DNA of 64,000 bases, taken from assembly GCA_014238205.1 (NCBI GenBank), contig JABABM010000002.1, positions 1 to 64,000 of the forward strand, read 5' to 3'. Source of the stretch: Phycisphaerales bacterium (lineage in GTDB: Bacteria > Planctomycetota > Phycisphaerae > Phycisphaerales > SM1A02). A model generated the notes under the pieces. That model was not told the DNA's origin and ran no database searches. It saw nothing but the letters and a program-made list of their open reading frames with translations. Numbering within the stretch: the first letter of the stretch is position 1; each line of letters begins with the position of its first letter. The position numbers were made by a program, and so were the translations under genes. Shown in pieces: positions 62,039-64,000 of this stretch.

Positions 62039-62044
62039 ACTGTA
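62039..62044 (-). promoter_or_regulatory. Candidate -10 element of recO
   Basis: On the minus strand, TACAGT lies 6 nt before the GTG start of recO. It is 7 bp from the parA -10 on the other strand. Confidence 0.4.
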
Positions 62045-62051
62045 GCACGGA

Positions 62052-62057
62052 TATACT
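62052..62057 (+). promoter_or_regulatory. Candidate -10 element of parA
   Basis: TATACT lies 7 nt before the parA ATG with no Shine-Dalgarno; a near-consensus -10. Confidence 0.5.
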
Positions 62058-62064
62058 CGAAGCC

Positions 62065-62922
62065 ATGGCCAGGGTCATTGCGATGCTGAATCAGAAGGGT
62101 GGTGTCGGCAAGACCACGTCAGCGGTCAACTTGGCGGCAGCCTTGGCCAGTCGCGGGCAACGCACCTGCCTTGTTGACCTTGACCCGCAAGCTCACATGA
62201 GCCTGCATGTCGGACTTGATCCGGACGAAGCAGGGTGCACGATATACGACCTGCTGCTCGATCCAGATCGGAACATCGAAGAAGCGATTGTGAAGGTTGA
62301 CGAACGGCTTGATGCCATCGTCTCCGAAACCGATCTGGCAGCAGCCGAGACGGAGCTGGCCGGACAGGCTGGGCGACATGACATCCTGGCAAGGGCCTTC
62401 AGCACGATTACCGATCGCTACGACATCGTCATGATCGACTGCCCCCCGAGCCTGGGTGTGCTCACGCTCAATGCCCTGGCAATGGCAAACGAAGTCTTCG
62501 TTCCCATGCAGGCCCATTTCCTCGCGCTCCAGGGTGTTGGAAAACTCCTTGAAACAGTCGGACTGGTCTGTCAATCAGCAAATGAACGACTCGAGGTCAC
62601 TGGGATACTCCTGTGCATGCACGACAAGCACACCAACCTTGCCCGCGAAGTCGTCGATGATCTCGAGGCATTCTTCGGAGAAGCAAGAAATACCGATCTG
62701 CCCTGGCGGAATTGCAAGGTGCTGCTGCCTCCCATCCGGCGAAACATCAAGCTCGCGGAAGCACCCAGTTTCGGTCAGACCATCTTCCAGTATTCACCGA
62801 CAAGTCATGGCGCACGCGACTATGGCAATCTTGCTGATGGGCTGCTCGAACGCTGGAGAGCGGATGGATCTGGCGAGGAAAATGCAGCCTGCGGAGCATC
62901 CGAGACACAGGGCGTCGCGTGA
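62065..62922 (+). CDS. parA: ParA-family chromosome partitioning ATPase
   Basis: Walker-type ATPase of 285 residues that drives origin segregation with ParB. The deviant Walker A is LNQKGGVGKTTSAVNLA at about 8-24, then LVDLDPQAH, Walker B IVMIDCPPSLG, and PMQAHFLALQG. The C-terminal ~20 residues are a polar tail. Its partner parB lies 12-13 kb away in this window, which is unusual, since the two are normally adjacent. The stop overlaps the GTG of the VanZ-like gene (GTGA). Confidence 0.94.
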   Translation: MARVIAMLNQKGGVGKTTSAVNLAAALASRGQRTCLVDLDPQAHMSLHVGLDPDEAGCTIYDLLLDPDRNIEEAIVKVDERLDAIVSETDLAAAETELAGQAGRHDILARAFSTITDRYDIVMIDCPPSLGVLTLNALAMANEVFVPMQAHFLALQGVGKLLETVGLVCQSANERLEVTGILLCMHDKHTNLAREVVDDLEAFFGEARNTDLPWRNCKVLLPPIRRNIKLAEAPSFGQTIFQYSPTSHGARDYGNLADGLLERWRADGSGEENAACGASETQGVA

Positions 62923-64000
62923 TCAGTACAGGGCTGCTCGAACCTGATGCGCTTCGGCGGGAACGGGTTGCAAGACCATGGCGTATTGCATTTGTTCTCT
63001 TCACGCTCGCACTGATCGTCGGTACGCACCTGCCAGGTCCGGCACCAGAGGACATTCAGAACACGCATGCTTCGCCGGACAAGTTCATGCATTTCGTGGG
63101 CTTCGGCGCATTCACGGTCCTGCTCTGGATGACCGGATGGCTTCGCTGGTGGTGGATCACGAGCGTGATCGCAATCGGGTTCGCCATCATCGATGAGTGG
63201 ACACAATCCTTCATCGGTATCAACCGCGAATCCTCCGGCAGTGACATTGCGGCAGGCGTGCTCGGCGTGCTGGCGGCAACAGGCTGGATGACGGCCCTCT
63301 CGCCTGCAGGTGACAAGGTGTCGCTGACCCGGAACAGGCGTGGCGGCTATATCCTGGAAAGTGTTCTGGGCCGAACCGAAAACTGGTTTCTTCTTGGACT
63401 TGCCGGCATCGTTCCGTTCATACTCGTGGCCGTACTCACCTATGCCTTCGCATGGAACATGATGGATACAAGCCTGCCGAACATTTCCTTCGCCCTCGGC
63501 ATGATTGCCGGCATCATTGCCGTGCTGGTCCTGTTCAAACGATTGATGGAACCCGTGCAAACGGCGATGCAGGACGACTGCCCCTGCTTCTTCTGCGGTG
63601 TGTCAATGGTTCAGAGTGAACCGAGCACCGATGGTTGGATGGAATGCTCCTCGTGCAGACGACCAGCACATCAATCGCAATGGCGGACGCTGGCATTGCC
63701 ACGAATACCTCTCTCCGTCATTCTTGCCTCGGACGGTGTAGTCGGGTTCGCCTGCCTATTCCTGTACATCGTCATCTCGATCATTGTCGGCCCGGCAATA
63801 CTGCTGACCGCCGGCCAACCTGGGCTGGCTGGCGTGATTGCCTGTACGGGCATCACCCTCCTGGCCGCCATGTTCTGGGCCTGGAGGCGGAACAGCCTGG
63901 CCATGATCTATCACGATCTTGGAAGCCGGTGTGTTGGATGTGGCCTTGATCTTTCTTCGAGAAGTGATCACCGCGGCGTGGGGTCCTGCCCGGATTGTGG
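62919..64000 (+). CDS. VanZ-like membrane protein with zinc-ribbon motifs (runs off the end)
   Basis: The frame starts at GTG 62919, overlapping the parA stop, and stays open to the window end (360 codons, no stop), so it is partial. The N-terminal ~130 residues match VanZ-like proteins: FVLFTLALIVGTHLP, DKFMHFVGFGAFTVLLWM, then IIDEWTQSFIGINRESSGSDIAAGVLG. Two further hydrophobic helix pairs follow. A CPCFFCG...CSSCRRP pair at about 221-247 and CVGCG...CPDC near the end look like zinc ribbons. The overall fusion is not one I recognise. Confidence 0.75.
   Translation, partial: MISTGLLEPDALRRERVARPWRIAFVLFTLALIVGTHLPGPAPEDIQNTHASPDKFMHFVGFGAFTVLLWMTGWLRWWWITSVIAIGFAIIDEWTQSFIGINRESSGSDIAAGVLGVLAATGWMTALSPAGDKVSLTRNRRGGYILESVLGRTENWFLLGLAGIVPFILVAVLTYAFAWNMMDTSLPNISFALGMIAGIIAVLVLFKRLMEPVQTAMQDDCPCFFCGVSMVQSEPSTDGWMECSSCRRPAHQSQWRTLALPRIPLSVILASDGVVGFACLFLYIVISIIVGPAILLTAGQPGLAGVIACTGITLLAAMFWAWRRNSLAMIYHDLGSRCVGCGLDLSSRSDHRGVGSCPDC

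Overview
The window reads as a chromosomal segment of a Planctomycetota bacterium, most likely from the Phycisphaerae. This is inferred from gene content: two secreted metalloproteases ending in the short Asp-rich, Trp-Gly-containing dockerin-like module common in that class, a DUF1559-like prepilin ending in DGHVG, a signal peptidase I with a very large insertion, a futalosine-pathway gene, and a Gram-negative envelope gene set (YidC with a large periplasmic domain, an outer-membrane beta-barrel). No rRNA, insertion sequence, prophage or CRISPR array was seen. Two tRNA genes (Thr-GGT, Trp-CCA) lie inside a tuf-secE-nusG operon.

Layout. 1-7 kb: hisS-mqnB, then a pilus or type II secretion inner-membrane operon (PilM, PilN, PilO, a GspC/PilP-like protein and the GspE/PilB ATPase). 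7-13.7 kb: DUF456 protein, an iodotyrosine-deiodinase-like nitroreductase, an unknown secreted protein, signal peptidase I, a RicT/YaaT-type PSP1 protein with a very basic tail, and a PH-domain membrane protein. 13.7-22.1 kb: two paralogous secreted metalloproteases flanking an HD hydrolase, an MFS transporter and a Tat-exported carbonic anhydrase. 22.2-28.1 kb: der and gmk back to back, an unknown secreted protein, an outer-membrane barrel and a MoxR ATPase. 28.2-31.5 kb: tRNA-Thr, tuf, rpmG, tRNA-Trp, secE, nusG. 31.6-36.8 kb: prepilin, rho, coaE, cysS. 36.8-47.6 kb: a polysaccharide locus with three WcaF-type acyltransferases, three glycosyltransferases, a methyltransferase, a formyltransferase, an XrtA-type polysaccharide deacetylase, a sugar epimerase and the GDP-fucose enzymes (gmd, fcl). 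47.6-49.8 kb: a FliS-like protein, a 0.7-kb gene-poor stretch with tandem 9-mers and a perfect hairpin, and parB with three parS-like sites. 50-56.3 kb: an ABC ATPase, a DciA-like protein, a thioesterase, mnmE, yidC and a phosphoesterase. 56.4-64 kb: lpdA, an M16 peptidase, an orphan N6-adenine methyltransferase, recO, parA and a truncated VanZ-like gene.

The parB, mnmE, yidC and parA genes belong to the usual origin-proximal neighbourhood, but parA lies about 12 kb from parB, and no dnaA or DnaA-box cluster was found.

The most striking pattern spans the whole window. At least fourteen genes that begin transcription units carry a TANNNT hexamer 6-10 nt before the start codon, where a Shine-Dalgarno would sit. 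Operon-internal genes instead often carry a good Shine-Dalgarno. This suggests widespread leaderless transcription. Start codons were revised with this in mind. All coordinates and translations were worked out by hand, and no database search was run.
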